Of a stretch of DNA of 64,000 bases, positions 50,685 to 59,388 are shown in pieces. A program made the translations under genes and the position numbers. Location: assembly GCF_036237275.1 (NCBI RefSeq), contig NZ_CP108352.1:3658001-3722000 (forward strand). Direction: 5' to 3'. The notes under the pieces are model-generated. The model ran no database searches. It was not told the origin of the DNA and saw only the letters and a program-made list of their open reading frames with translations. Origin of the DNA: Streptomyces sp. NBC_01353 (GTDB lineage Bacteria > Actinomycetota > Actinomycetes > Streptomycetales > Streptomycetaceae). Position 1 is the first letter of the stretch. Each line of letters opens with the position of its first letter.

Positions 50685-51137
50685 TCAGGCCTCCTCGGGG
50701 GCGCGCGACACGAGCTTGGTCCACGCGGTCACGACGTGCTCGCCGGTCTCGTCGTGGACCTCACCGCGGATGTCCAGGATGTCGTTGCCGGCCATCGACT
50801 TGATCGCCTCGATGGTCGAGGTGACCGACAGCCGGTCGCCCGCCCGTACCGGCCGCGTGTACGCGAATTTCTGGTCCCCGTGCACGACACGGCTGTAGTC
50901 CAGGCCCAGCTGCGGATCCTCGACGACCTGCCCCGCGGCCTTGAAAGTGATCGCGAACACAAACGTCGGCGGGGCGATCACATCGGGGTGACCGAGCGCC
51001 TTCGCAGCTTCCTGGTCGACGTAGGCCGGATTCGCGTCGCCGATCGCCTCGGCGAACTCGCGGATCTTTTCGCGGCCGACCTCGTAAGCCGCGGTGGGCG
51101 GATAGGTCCGGCCCACGAAGGACTGGTCGAGCGCCAT
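50685..51137 (-). CDS. MaoC-like dehydratase N-terminal-type protein, HadA-like
   Basis: A 150-aa protein from ATG 51137 (ALDQSFVGRTYPPTAAYEV) with AGGAGGTATCGAGTCC. It has the N-terminal MaoC fold (GREKIREFAEAIGDANPAYV, VIAPPTFVFAITFKAAGQVV) but lacks the D/H catalytic pair seen in the partner, as expected for the A subunit that shapes the substrate channel. The order rpmG, hadA-like, hadB-like, then (further left) secE-nusG is like that of mycobacteria. Confidence 0.85.
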   Translation of the reverse strand: MALDQSFVGRTYPPTAAYEVGREKIREFAEAIGDANPAYVDQEAAKALGHPDVIAPPTFVFAITFKAAGQVVEDPQLGLDYSRVVHGDQKFAYTRPVRAGDRLSVTSTIEAIKSMAGNDILDIRGEVHDETGEHVVTAWTKLVSRAPEEA

Positions 51138-51219
51138 GGACTCGATACCTCCTGGATTTGTTGCCGACAAACGACACGAGGCCGCCCCCTGGTGGGGACG
51201 GCCTCGTGTACGAGCCTGA

Positions 51220-51384
51220 TTAGCGCGTCTCGCGGTGCGCCGTGTGCGAGTTGCAGCGAGGGCAGTGCTTCTTCATCTCAAGACGGTCCGGGTTGTTACG
51301 CCGGTTCTTCTTGGTGATGTAGTTCCGCTCCTTGCACTCCACGCAGGCCAGCGTGATCTTCGGGCGGACGTCGGTGGCAGCCAC
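51220..51384 (-). CDS. rpmG: 50S ribosomal protein L33
   Basis: A 54-aa protein from GTG 51384 ([20 protein letters not shown]) with AAGGAGCACTCAC. Cys pairs CVEC and CPRC make this the zinc-binding (C+) form. Zinc-independent paralogues in Streptomyces are under zinc-repressor control elsewhere. Confidence 0.97.
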
Positions 51385-51473
51385 GTGAGTGCTCCTTGGA
51401 CGGACGGATGGACGGATGAACGCATAAAAGAGTAGCCGATCGAAGGACCGACCCCACAATCGGCTACCGTGTG

Positions 51474-51546
51474 TAGCGGTGACCGGACTTGAACCGGTGA
51501 CACAGCGATTATGAGCCGCTTGCTCTACCGACTGAGCTACACCGCT
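51474..51546 (-). tRNA. tRNA-Met (CAT), elongator type
   Basis: 73 nt with acceptor AGCGGTG/CACCGCT, anticodon CAT, T-loop GGTTCAAGTCC. No initiator-type GGG/CCC anticodon stem. An Ile-lysidine (k2C) reading is less likely but not excluded. Confidence 0.92.
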
Positions 51547-51590
51547 TTGATGATCCGGATCCCGCCCGAAGACGGGTTCCCTCTCACCAG

Positions 51591-51663
51591 AGCCCCAATA
51601 CGGAATCGAACCGTAGACCTTCTCCTTACCATGGAGACGCTCTACCGACTGAGCTATTGGGGC
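51591..51663 (-). tRNA. tRNA-Thr (GGT)
   Basis: 73 nt, acceptor GCCCCAA with TTGGGGC, anticodon loop ATGGTAA with GGT, T-loop GGTTCGATTCC. It lies 44 bp from tRNA-Met and is probably co-transcribed with it and rpmG. Confidence 0.96.
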
Positions 51664-51893
51664 GAGCGATGAAGACATTACACGGTCCTCCGCCGATCGC
51701 CCAAATCCGTTTCGTGCCCTCCCTCCACGCGCCCACGCGCGCGGTGTCCTCCCCCGTCCCGTAGGCCACACGTGGCCTCATCAGTACGACTATTGCGCTC
51801 CTCCTCGAAGGGCGGCCGGAGCGCCCCTAGGCTCGGCCCCACGCTGCGTGATCTTGTTCTTGAGCTGGAACTTGAGGAGCCCTGAGGAGCCCG

Positions 51894-53171
51894 ATGTCAG
51901 CCGACAGCAAGCAGCCCCAGCCGCCCGACGACTGGGCCGCCGCCACCGCCGACTCCACCTCGCTCCTGCTCTCCAACGCCCGCCTCACCGACGGACGGAC
52001 GGTCGACGTCCGGATGGGCGGGGGCCGGATCGAGGCCGTCGGCACCGCCGGCAGCCTCACCGCCCTCGGCGCCCGCGTGGACCTCTCCGGCTATCTCCTG
52101 CTCCCCGCCTCCGCGGAGCCGCACGCCCACTCCGACACCGCGCTCAGCGCCGACTCCCCCGGCCCCGTCTCGTACGCCCCCGAGGAGGTGCAGCGGCGGG
52201 CCACCGAGGCCGCGCTGCTGCAACTCGGCCACGGCGCCACCGCGCTGCGCGCGCACGTCCGGATCGGCGACGTACAGGGCCTCGGGCCCCTCGAAGCGGT
52301 CCTCCAGGCCCGGCGGTCGCTGCGCGGCCTGACGGACCTCACGACGGTCGCGGTGCCCCGGCTGCTCACAGGAGCGGCGGGCGCGGACGGGCTCGCGATG
52401 CTGCGGGACGCAGTGAAGATGGGCGCGAGCGTGGTGGGCGGCTGCCCGGACCTCGACCCCGACCCGGCCGGGTACGTGGAGGCGGTCCTGGAGGTGGCGG
52501 CGGAGCACGGCTGCCCGGTCGACCTGCACACCGACGGTGACGATCCGGCGCGGCTCGCCCGGCTGGCGGCCATGGCGGGCGGACTGCGGCCGGGGGTGAC
52601 GATCGGCCCGTGCGCGGGCCTGTCCCGGCTGCCCTCGGAGGTGGCGCGACGGGCCGCCGACCAACTGGCGGCGGCCGGGGTGACGGTGGTCTGCCTCCCG
52701 CAGGGCGGCTGCGGCGCGACCGAGCTGCGCGGCGCGGCGCCGGTCCGGCAGCTGCGGGCGGCGGGCGTACGGCTCGCGGCGGGCGGCGGGGCGCTGCGGG
52801 ACGTCTCCAACCCGGTGGGGCGCGGGGATCCGCTGGAGGCCGCGTATCTGCTGGCCTCGCTGGGCGGACTGCCGGCCGAGGACGCCTACGGGGCGGTGAG
52901 CACGGCGGCACGTACGGCGATGGGGCTCCCGGAGGTACGGGTGGAGGCCGGGTTCCCCGCCGAGCTGCTCGCGGTGCGCGGTGAGCGCCTCTCGGGCGTG
53001 CTGTCCCTGGCGTACAGCCGGATCGTGGTCCACCGGGGCCGGGTGGTGGCGCGGACCAGCGCCGTACGGGAGTACTGCGACTCGGCGGCGGCGCTCGACC
53101 TGCCACGCCAGGTCCGCCCGGAACGTCCCGAGCCGGGAAGCCCTCCGGCCGGTCCCGTCGTACGGTCGTGA
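51894..53171 (+). CDS. Amidohydrolase-family protein, cytosine deaminase-like
   Basis: A 425-aa protein from ATG 51894 with GAGGAGCCCG. TIM-barrel amidohydrolase: N-terminal beta part (LLLSNARLTDGRTVDVRMGG), the metal-binding SAEPHAHSDTAL (75-84), a VDLHTDG segment and a C-terminal beta part. The EPHAHSD form is like cytosine/isoguanine-deaminase relatives, but the usual second HxxxH and final Asp are not fully convincing. The substrate is unknown. Transcribed toward the NAD(P)-binding gene, 2 bp away. Confidence 0.75.
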   Translation: MSADSKQPQPPDDWAAATADSTSLLLSNARLTDGRTVDVRMGGGRIEAVGTAGSLTALGARVDLSGYLLLPASAEPHAHSDTALSADSPGPVSYAPEEVQRRATEAALLQLGHGATALRAHVRIGDVQGLGPLEAVLQARRSLRGLTDLTTVAVPRLLTGAAGADGLAMLRDAVKMGASVVGGCPDLDPDPAGYVEAVLEVAAEHGCPVDLHTDGDDPARLARLAAMAGGLRPGVTIGPCAGLSRLPSEVARRAADQLAAAGVTVVCLPQGGCGATELRGAAPVRQLRAAGVRLAAGGGALRDVSNPVGRGDPLEAAYLLASLGGLPAEDAYGAVSTAARTAMGLPEVRVEAGFPAELLAVRGERLSGVLSLAYSRIVVHRGRVVARTSAVREYCDSAAALDLPRQVRPERPEPGSPPAGPVVRS

Positions 53172-53173
53172 GT

Positions 53174-53830
53174 ATGCGCATTGTCATCGCTGGAGGACAC
53201 GGTCAGATCGCCCTGCGCCTGGAGCGCCTGCTCTCGGCGGCGGGGCATGAGCCGGCGGGGCTCATCCGCAATCCGGAGCAGGCCGACGACCTGCGCGCGG
53301 CCGGTGCGGAACCGGTCGTGCTGGACCTGGAGTCGGCCACGGTGGAGATGGTCGCGGCGGTCCTTCAGGGCGCCGACGCGGCGGTCTTCGCGGCGGGCGC
53401 GGGCCCGGGCAGCGGCACCGCCCGCAAGGACACGGTGGACCGCGCGGCGGCGGTCCTGTTCGCCGACGCGGCGGAACGGGCGGGCGTACGCCGGTACATC
53501 GTCGTCTCGTCCATGGGCGCCGACTCCGCCCATCCGGGTGACGAGGTCTTCGACATCTACCTGCGCGCCAAGGGCGCGGCGGACGACTCCGTGCGCGCCC
53601 GCGAGGGCCTGGACTGGACGATCCTGCGCCCCGGCTCGCTGACGAACGACGCGGGCACGGGGCTGGTCCGCCTGGGCGCCGCGACGGGCCGCGGCCCGAT
53701 CTCCCGCGACGACGTGGCCGCGGTCCTGGCCGAACTCCTGGACACCCCGGCGACGGCGGGCCTGACCCTGGAACTGATCAGCGGCTCGATCCCGGTCGCG
53801 GTGGCGGTGAAGGACATGGCGGGCAACTGA
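53174..53830 (+). CDS. NAD(P)-binding atypical SDR
   Basis: A 218-aa protein from ATG 53174 (MRIVIAGGHGQIALRLERLL); it has no SD, so coupling to the preceding gene (2 bp gap) is likely. Rossmann GGHGQIALRL at 7-16, then YIVVSSMGADSAHPGDE and LDWTILRPGSLTNDAGTG. Members bind NAD(P)H and act in unknown or stress-linked redox roles. Confidence 0.85.
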   Translation: MRIVIAGGHGQIALRLERLLSAAGHEPAGLIRNPEQADDLRAAGAEPVVLDLESATVEMVAAVLQGADAAVFAAGAGPGSGTARKDTVDRAAAVLFADAAERAGVRRYIVVSSMGADSAHPGDEVFDIYLRAKGAADDSVRAREGLDWTILRPGSLTNDAGTGLVRLGAATGRGPISRDDVAAVLAELLDTPATAGLTLELISGSIPVAVAVKDMAGN

Positions 53831-53845
53831 CCCCCAGAACAAAGA

Positions 53846-53879
53846 AGAAGGTCCCCGGTGCGAACACCGGGGACCTTCT
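53846..53879 (+). terminator. Terminator after the SDR gene
   Basis: A perfect 15-bp stem with a CGAA loop, arms 53846-53860 and 53865-53879. It lies between the SDR gene and the minus-strand tRNA-Tyr, so it can work in both directions. Confidence 0.88.
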
Positions 53880-53887
53880 CTATCGCG

Positions 53888-53969
53888 TGGCGGCGCCAGG
53901 ATTCGAACCTGGGTAGGCTAAGCCGACGGATTTACAGTCCGCTCCCATTGGCCACTCGGGCACACCGCC
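53888..53969 (-). tRNA. tRNA-Tyr (GTA)
   Basis: 82 nt, class II with a long variable arm (TCGGCTTAGCCTA region), acceptor GGCGGTG, anticodon GTA, T-loop GGTTCGAATCC. Confidence 0.95.
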
Positions 53970-54151
53970 ATGGGATGTCGCTGCTCGGAGCCGCTTTTCG
54001 GCGGTGCTCCGTGGCAACGACGTAAACGATACCTGATCCTCAGGGGTGCTTCGCCACCGGATTGATCAGCGGTTCGGGCATGATCGGGTGACTAGGCTTG
54101 CCTTGTACGCCAACGCAACCGCAACGCATTCGACGCAAGGAGCCACACGTC

Positions 54152-54643
54152 ATGGCCGACTCCAGTTTCGACATCGTCTCCAAGGTCGAGCGGCAGGAGG
54201 TCGACAACGCCCTCAACCAGGCCGTGAAGGAGATCTCCCAGCGCTACGACTTCAAGGGAACCAACGCCTCGATCTCCTGGTCGGGCGAGAAGATCCTGAT
54301 GCAGGCCAACGGCGAGGAGCGCGTCATGGCGATCCTCGACATCTTCCAGTCCAAGCTGATCAAGCGCGGGATCTCGCTGAAGTCGCTGGACGTCGAGGGT
54401 GAGCCGCAGCTGTCCGGCAAGGAGTACAAGCTCTTCGCGTCGGTCGTCGAGGGCATCTCCCAGGAGAACGCCAAGAAGGTCGCGAAGGCCATCCGCGACG
54501 AGGGCCCCAAGGGCGTCAAGGCGCAGGTCCAGGGTGACGAGCTGCGGGTCAGCTCGAAGAGCCGCGACGACCTGCAGGCCGTGCAGGCGCTGCTCAAGGG
54601 CAAGGACTTCGACTTCGCGGTCCAGTTCGTGAACTACCGCTAG
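54152..54643 (+). CDS. YajQ-family nucleotide-binding protein
   Basis: A 163-aa protein from ATG 54152 with CAAGGAGCCACACGTC. All conserved segments of the YajQ family are present ([54 protein letters not shown]). Some YajQ proteins bind cyclic di-GMP and regulate gene expression; the role in actinobacteria is open. It is a single gene. Confidence 0.93.
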   Translation: MADSSFDIVSKVERQEVDNALNQAVKEISQRYDFKGTNASISWSGEKILMQANGEERVMAILDIFQSKLIKRGISLKSLDVEGEPQLSGKEYKLFASVVEGISQENAKKVAKAIRDEGPKGVKAQVQGDELRVSSKSRDDLQAVQALLKGKDFDFAVQFVNYR

Positions 54644-54732
54644 TCACGAACTGCGTGTCCGAAAGCCGCCAGCCTCCCGGGTGGCGGACCTCGCACACTG
54701 GACGCGGAGTGAATGCGAGGAGAGGAACTGCC

Positions 54733-55233
54733 ATGACGGTGTACGCGTACGTCGAGGGGCCGCTGGGCGAGATGCTGCTCGTCGGGCGGGGCGCCGACGA
54801 GGGCGGTCGGACCGCGCTGGTCTCGCTGTCGCTGCCCGGGCAGAAGGGTGCCGCCGCCGTCGAGGACGGCTGGCGGCACGCGCCCGAGGCGTTCGAGGAG
54901 ATCGCCGCGCAGCTCGGTGAGTACTTCGCCGGCCGCCGCGACCGCTTCGACATCCCGTTCGCGGACAGCGGGACGGACTTCCAGCGGCGTGTCTGGCACG
55001 CCCTGGGGGAGATCCCCTACGGCTCCACCGTCTCGTACGGGGACATCGCCCGGCAGGTGGGTTCCTCGGGGGCCGGGGTGCGGGCCGTCGGCACCGCGAT
55101 CGGGCGCAACCCGCTCCTGGTGGTCCGGCCCTGCCACCGGGTGATCGGCGCGGACGGGAGTCTGCGCGGGTACGCGGCCGGTCTGGAGCGCAAGGAGCGG
55201 CTGCTCGGGCTCGAAGGCGCCCTGGTGGCGTGA
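54733..55233 (+). CDS. Methylated-DNA-protein-cysteine methyltransferase
   Basis: A 166-aa protein from ATG 54733 with GAGGAGAGGAACTGCC. The active-site PCHRV (133-137, Cys134), the HTH-like SYGDIARQVGSSGAGVRAVG and RNPLLVV are present. It takes alkyl groups from O6-alkylguanine in a suicide reaction. It has no Ada regulatory domain. It runs directly into alkB. Confidence 0.93.
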   Translation: MTVYAYVEGPLGEMLLVGRGADEGGRTALVSLSLPGQKGAAAVEDGWRHAPEAFEEIAAQLGEYFAGRRDRFDIPFADSGTDFQRRVWHALGEIPYGSTVSYGDIARQVGSSGAGVRAVGTAIGRNPLLVVRPCHRVIGADGSLRGYAAGLERKERLLGLEGALVA

Positions 55234-55265
55234 TGGACGGGCTGTTGGCGTGATGGACGGGCTGT
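55226..55265 (+). repeat. 20-bp tandem duplication at the ogt/alkB joint
   Basis: TGGCGTGATGGACGGGCTGT occurs twice in tandem, 55226-55245 and 55246-55265. It duplicates a TGATG stop-start overlap, so a six-codon ORF (MDGLLA) lies between the two genes and itself ends in TGATG with the alkB start. Confidence 0.9.
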
Positions 55266-55879
55266 TCGCCCGGGAGCGGGCCGTCGTGGCCCCGGGTGCG
55301 GTGCACGTTCCCGGATGGCTTTCCGTCGACCGGCAGCGGGAGTTGGTGGCGGCCTGCCGGGAGTGGGGGCGCGGGCCGGTGCCGTACCGGCACACCGTGC
55401 TGCCGGGCGGCGGGGTGATGTCCGTGCGGTCGCTCTGCCTGGGGCGGCGCTGGGTGCCGTACCGGTATCTCGACACCGTCGACGTCGAACTGCCCGGATG
55501 GTTGGGCCGGTTGGGGCGTGAGGCGGTGACGGAGGCGTACGGAGGCGGCCAGGACTTCAGCGCTGACACCGCCCTCGTGAACTTCTACGACGCCGGCGCC
55601 GACGCCAAGATGGGGCTGCACCAGGACAAGGAGGAGCGGTCCGGTGCGCCGGTGGTGTCGCTGAGCCTCGGTGACCGTTGCGTGTTCCGGTTCGGGAACA
55701 CCGAGAACCGGGGGAAGCCGTACACCGACGTGGAGTTGGCGTCCGGGGATCTCTTCGTCTTCGGCGGGCCGTCGCGCTTCGCGTACCACGGGGTGCCCAA
55801 GGTCCTTCCCGGCACGGCCGATCCGGCCCTTGGGCTGACGGGGCGACTGAACATCACCCTCCGCGAGACCGGGCTCTGA
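55253..55879 (+). CDS. alkB: AlkB-type Fe(II)/2-oxoglutarate DNA dealkylase
   Basis: A 208-aa protein. Facial triad His123, Asp125 (GLHQDKEE) and His179 (FAYHGV), with Arg198/Arg204 near the end (GRLNITLRE) for 2-oxoglutarate. It oxidatively removes 1-methyladenine and 3-methylcytosine. Forms an alkylation-repair pair with the methyltransferase upstream. No good SD is seen; initiation probably depends on termination upstream. Confidence 0.9.
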   Translation: MDGLFARERAVVAPGAVHVPGWLSVDRQRELVAACREWGRGPVPYRHTVLPGGGVMSVRSLCLGRRWVPYRYLDTVDVELPGWLGRLGREAVTEAYGGGQDFSADTALVNFYDAGADAKMGLHQDKEERSGAPVVSLSLGDRCVFRFGNTENRGKPYTDVELASGDLFVFGGPSRFAYHGVPKVLPGTADPALGLTGRLNITLRETGL

Positions 55880-55892
55880 GCGCGACGAGGCT

Positions 55893-56162
55893 TCAGCGTG
55901 AGCGGGAGTGGCCGAAGAGGATCCGGTACCCGATCAGCAGCACCAGCGAGCCGCCGACGGCCGAGAGCCAGGTGGCCGTGTCGTAGAAGCCGGTGGCGAT
56001 CGGGCGGTCCAGGAACGTGGACGAGATCCAGCCGCCGATGAAGGCGCCGGCTATGCCGATGAGGGTCGTGCCGATGAGTCCGCCCGGGTCGCGGCCCGGG
56101 AGCAGGATCTTGGCGACGACGCCCGCGAGCAGGCCCAGGACGATCCAGCTGATGACGTTCAT
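55893..56162 (-). CDS. GlsB/YeaQ/YmgE-family small membrane protein
   Basis: An 89-aa protein (NVISWIVLGLLAGVVAKILL) with three hydrophobic segments and the family's PGRDPGGLIGTTLIGIAGAF motif. Known as transglycosylase-associated or stress-linked membrane proteins; the mechanism is not known. ATG at 56162. It is convergent with alkB (13 bp) and divergent from the permease gene (57 bp). Confidence 0.88.
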   Translation of the reverse strand: MNVISWIVLGLLAGVVAKILLPGRDPGGLIGTTLIGIAGAFIGGWISSTFLDRPIATGFYDTATWLSAVGGSLVLLIGYRILFGHSRSR

Positions 56163-56219
56163 GGTGAGGAAGACGCGGGGGCCGCGGGCGCGGTTGCGGC
56201 GGGCCGTAGTGTGCCGTGC

Positions 56220-57452
56220 ATGACACAGGAACTGCGCCGCTCGCTCGGTGTCCTCGACGCCGTCGTGATCGGACTGGGCTCGATGGTGGGCGCCGGGATC
56301 TTCGTGGCGCTCGGCCCGGCGGCCGAGGCGGCCGGTTCGGGGCTGCTGCCGGCGCTCGGGCTCGCCGCGCTCGTCGCGTACTGCAACGCGATGTCCTCGG
56401 CCCGGCTGGCCGCCCTGTATCCGACCTCGGGCGGCACCTATGTGTACGGTCGCGAACGTCTCGGGTCGTTCTTCGGGTACCTGGCCGGCTGGGCGTTCGT
56501 CGTCGGCAAGACGGCCTCGTGCGCGGCGATGGCGCTGACGGTCGGGGCGTACGTCTGGCCGGAGCAGGCCCATGCGGTGGCGGTCGCGGCGGTGGTGGCG
56601 CTGACGGCCGTGAACTACGGCGGTGTGCGGAAGTCGGCCCTGCTGACGCGGGTGATCGTGGCGCTGGTCCTGGCCGTCCTGGCGGCGGTGGTGGTGGCGT
56701 GCTTCGCCTCCGGCTCCGGGGACTTCGGGCGGCTCGCCCTGGGCGCGGACGTGACGGCCGGTGGGGTGCTCCAGGCGGCGGGGCTGCTGTTCTTCGCGTT
56801 CGCGGGGTACGCGCGGATCGCCACGCTCGGCGAGGAGGTGCGCGATCCGGCCCGGACGATCCCCCGGGCGGTCCCCCTGGCGCTCGGAATCACGCTTGCC
56901 GTCTACTCGGCGGTGGCGGTGTGCGTCCTGACCGTCCTCGGGCCGCAGGCGCTGGCGGCTTCCCCCGCCCCGCTCGTGGACGCGGCCCGGGCGGCCGACG
57001 CCCGATGGCTGGTTCCCGTCGTCATGGTCGGCGCTGCGGTCGCCGCGCTGGGCTCACTGCTCTCGCTGATCCTCGGGGTGTCCCGTACGACTCTGGCGAT
57101 GGCCCGGGACGGTCATCTGCTGGCCGGGCTCGCCGCCGTGCACCCCCGCTTCCAGGTGCCGCACCGGGCGGAGCTCGCGGTGGGCGCGGTGGTCGCCGTG
57201 GTGGCGGCCACGGCGGACGTACGGGGCGCGATCGGCTTCTCGTCCTTCGGCGTGCTCGTCTACTACGGGATCGCCAACGCCTCCGCGTGGACACTGGGCC
57301 GCTCGCACCGTCCGCTCGCCGCGCTGGGCCTGGTGGGGTGCGGGGCGCTCGCGTTCGCGCTGCCGCCGGCCTCCGTGCTTGCCGGGCTCGGGGTCCTCGC
57401 GGTGGGCACCGTCGCGTACGCGGTCAGTCGGGGGCGACGCGAGCACCCCTAG
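56220..57452 (+). CDS. APC-family amino-acid permease
   Basis: A 410-aa protein with about 12 hydrophobic segments. N-terminal signature VVIGLGSMVGAGIFVALGPA, later FAFAGYARIATLGEEVRDPA and RTIPRAVPLALGI, as in APC transporters. Likely an amino acid or polyamine importer or exchanger; substrate unknown. ATG at 56220 has no SD, so leaderless initiation is possible. Its stop overlaps the YccF stop by 4 bp. Confidence 0.9.
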   Translation: MTQELRRSLGVLDAVVIGLGSMVGAGIFVALGPAAEAAGSGLLPALGLAALVAYCNAMSSARLAALYPTSGGTYVYGRERLGSFFGYLAGWAFVVGKTASCAAMALTVGAYVWPEQAHAVAVAAVVALTAVNYGGVRKSALLTRVIVALVLAVLAAVVVACFASGSGDFGRLALGADVTAGGVLQAAGLLFFAFAGYARIATLGEEVRDPARTIPRAVPLALGITLAVYSAVAVCVLTVLGPQALAASPAPLVDAARAADARWLVPVVMVGAAVAALGSLLSLILGVSRTTLAMARDGHLLAGLAAVHPRFQVPHRAELAVGAVVAVVAATADVRGAIGFSSFGVLVYYGIANASAWTLGRSHRPLAALGLVGCGALAFALPPASVLAGLGVLAVGTVAYAVSRGRREHP

Positions 57453-57853
57453 TGGGTCGTGTACGTGTACGGGTACGGCTGGTCCGTGCGGACGATCTCC
57501 TTGCCCAGCGGCAGCAGCGACACCGGGATCAGCTTGAAGTTCGCGATGCCGAGCGGGATGCCGATGATCGTGATGCACAGGACGATGCCGGTGGTGATGT
57601 GTCCGAGCGCGAGCCACCAGCCCGCGAGGATCAGCCACAGCACGTTGCCGACGCAGGACGGCGCGCCCGCGTCCCGCCGGTCCACGACCGTGTAGCCGAA
57701 GGGCCAGAGGGCGTAGATGCCGATGCGGAAGGCGGCGAGTCCGAAGGGGATGCCGATGATCGTGATGCACAGCAGGACGCCCGCCAGCATGTAGCCGAGG
57801 AACATCCAGAAGCCGCACAGGATCAGCCAAATGATGTTGAGGATTGTCTTCAC
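57449..57853 (-). CDS. YccF (DUF307) membrane protein
   Basis: A 134-aa protein from GTG 57853. Two tandem repeats of the YccF domain are visible: [20 protein letters not shown] near 27-46 and [20 protein letters not shown] near 90-110. Function unknown. Its start overlaps the stop of htpX by 4 bp. Confidence 0.9.
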   Translation of the reverse strand: MKTILNIIWLILCGFWMFLGYMLAGVLLCITIIGIPFGLAAFRIGIYALWPFGYTVVDRRDAGAPSCVGNVLWLILAGWWLALGHITTGIVLCITIIGIPLGIANFKLIPVSLLPLGKEIVRTDQPYPYTYTTH

Positions 57854-58713
57854 GGGCGACGACCTGCCATCTGCTCGAGTCGGGCGATGCGCTCCGCCAT
57901 CGGCGGGTGCGTCGAGAACATTTTCGATAGACCCCTGCCCGCTCCGAACGGGTTGGCAATCATCATGTGGCTCGCGGTCTCGATCCTGGGCTCGGGCGGC
58001 AGCGGCAGCTGCTTCGTCCCTGCTTCGAGCTTGCGCAGGGCGCTCGCGAGGGCCAGCGGATCGCCGGTGAGCTGGGCGCCTGAGGCGTCCGCGTCGTACT
58101 CCCGAGAGCGGCTGATGGCGAGCTGGATGACCGAGGCGGCGACCGGGCCGAGGATCATGATCAGCAACATGCCGAGCAGCCCGGGGCCGTCGTCGTCGCT
58201 GGAGCGGCCGATCGGGATCAGCCAGGCGAAGTTGACCAGGAACAGGATCACGGACGCGAGCGCTCCGGCGACGGAGGAGATCAGGATGTCCCGGTTGTAG
58301 ACGTGGCTCAGCTCGTGGCCGATCACGCCGCGCAGCTCTCGCTCGTCGAGGATCTGCAGGATGCCCTCGGTGCAGCACACGGCTGCGTTGCGGGGGTTAC
58401 GGCCGGTGGCGAAGGCGTTCGGTGCCTGGGTCGGCGAGATGTAGAGCCGGGGCATCGGCTGGCGGGCCTGGGTGGAGAGCTCGCGCACCATCCGGTAGAG
58501 CCCGGGTGCCTCGAACTCGCTCACCGGCCGGGCTCGCATGGCGCGCAGGGCCAGCTTGTCGCTGTTCCAGTAGGCGTACGCGTTGGTGCCGAGCGCCACG
58601 ACGAGCGCGACGATCAGCCCTGTACGCCCGAAGAAGCTGCCGATGAGGATGATGAGGGCCGAGAGCCCTCCGAGGAGTACGGCGGTCCTCAGCCCGTTGT
58701 GCCGGCGGTGCAC
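57850..58713 (-). CDS. htpX: HtpX zinc metalloprotease
   Basis: A 287-aa integral-membrane M48 protease from GTG 58713 with GGAGGGCGTACC. Two N-terminal membrane segments, then HELSH at 133-137 and the third zinc ligand in [12 protein letters not shown]-terminal SHPP-like [13 protein letters not shown] motif. It degrades damaged membrane proteins. Coupled to YccF. Confidence 0.93.
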   Translation of the reverse strand: MHRRHNGLRTAVLLGGLSALIILIGSFFGRTGLIVALVVALGTNAYAYWNSDKLALRAMRARPVSEFEAPGLYRMVRELSTQARQPMPRLYISPTQAPNAFATGRNPRNAAVCCTEGILQILDERELRGVIGHELSHVYNRDILISSVAGALASVILFLVNFAWLIPIGRSSDDDGPGLLGMLLIMILGPVAASVIQLAISRSREYDADASGAQLTGDPLALASALRKLEAGTKQLPLPPEPRIETASHMMIANPFGAGRGLSKMFSTHPPMAERIARLEQMAGRRP

Positions 58714-58885
58714 GGTACGCCCTCCAAGTGGTGCGGCAGGGGAACCCTTTGCTGTGTGGTGGTCCTCCCCCAGACTTCGTCCGGGTGGACCCCATGTCCA
58801 GTGGACCCTCCCGTACTGGTCAACGCCAGGCGGGATGCGCGGGTTCCCCTGCCCCCACCGGGGGCTCTGTGGGCTGTACGGGTGA

Positions 58886-59338
58886 TCAGCGCGGGGCCGG
58901 GACGCCCGCCTTCTCCAGTGCGGTGGCGACGGGCTCGACCTCGCTGGTGCAGTGCGCGCAGCGGGTGGCGATGGCCGGGATCTCGGTGAAGCAGCGGGGG
59001 CAGTCGCGCTTCTCGGACTTGACGTCCAACTCTTCCCTGGCGAACTTCTCCTGGATCTTCGCCAGGGGGACGACGATGCAGAAGTAGAGCACCGCGGCGG
59101 TGATCACGAAGGCGATGGTGGCGGCGATGAGCAGGCCGTAGGGGAAGACGGTGCCGCGGACCTGGAAGCTGGCCTCGCTGAAGTCGCCGACCGAGCCGGT
59201 GGCGAGACCGATGAGCGGAGTGATGAAGGCCTTGCTGAAGCCGGTCACGACCGCCGTGAACGCCGATCCGACGGCAAGACCGATGGCCAGCGAGATGACG
59301 TTGCCGCGGAGGATGAAGTCCTTGAAACCGTTCAGCAC
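58886..59338 (-). CDS. mscL: MscL-like mechanosensitive channel with zinc-ribbon tail
   Basis: A 150-aa protein from GTG 59338 with AAGGAGCTTCACCC. The MscL core is present ([40 protein letters not shown]; second membrane helix at 66-90). Residues 113-130 form a CPRC...CAHC zinc-ribbon pair on the cytosolic C-terminus, which standard MscL lacks. It releases solutes on osmotic downshock. Confidence 0.9.
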   Translation of the reverse strand: MLNGFKDFILRGNVISLAIGLAVGSAFTAVVTGFSKAFITPLIGLATGSVGDFSEASFQVRGTVFPYGLLIAATIAFVITAAVLYFCIVVPLAKIQEKFAREELDVKSEKRDCPRCFTEIPAIATRCAHCTSEVEPVATALEKAGVPAPR

Positions 59339-59388
59339 GGGTGAAGCTCCTTGTTGCGATTCTCTGTGGGGGGCGTGGGGCCGGCGGC

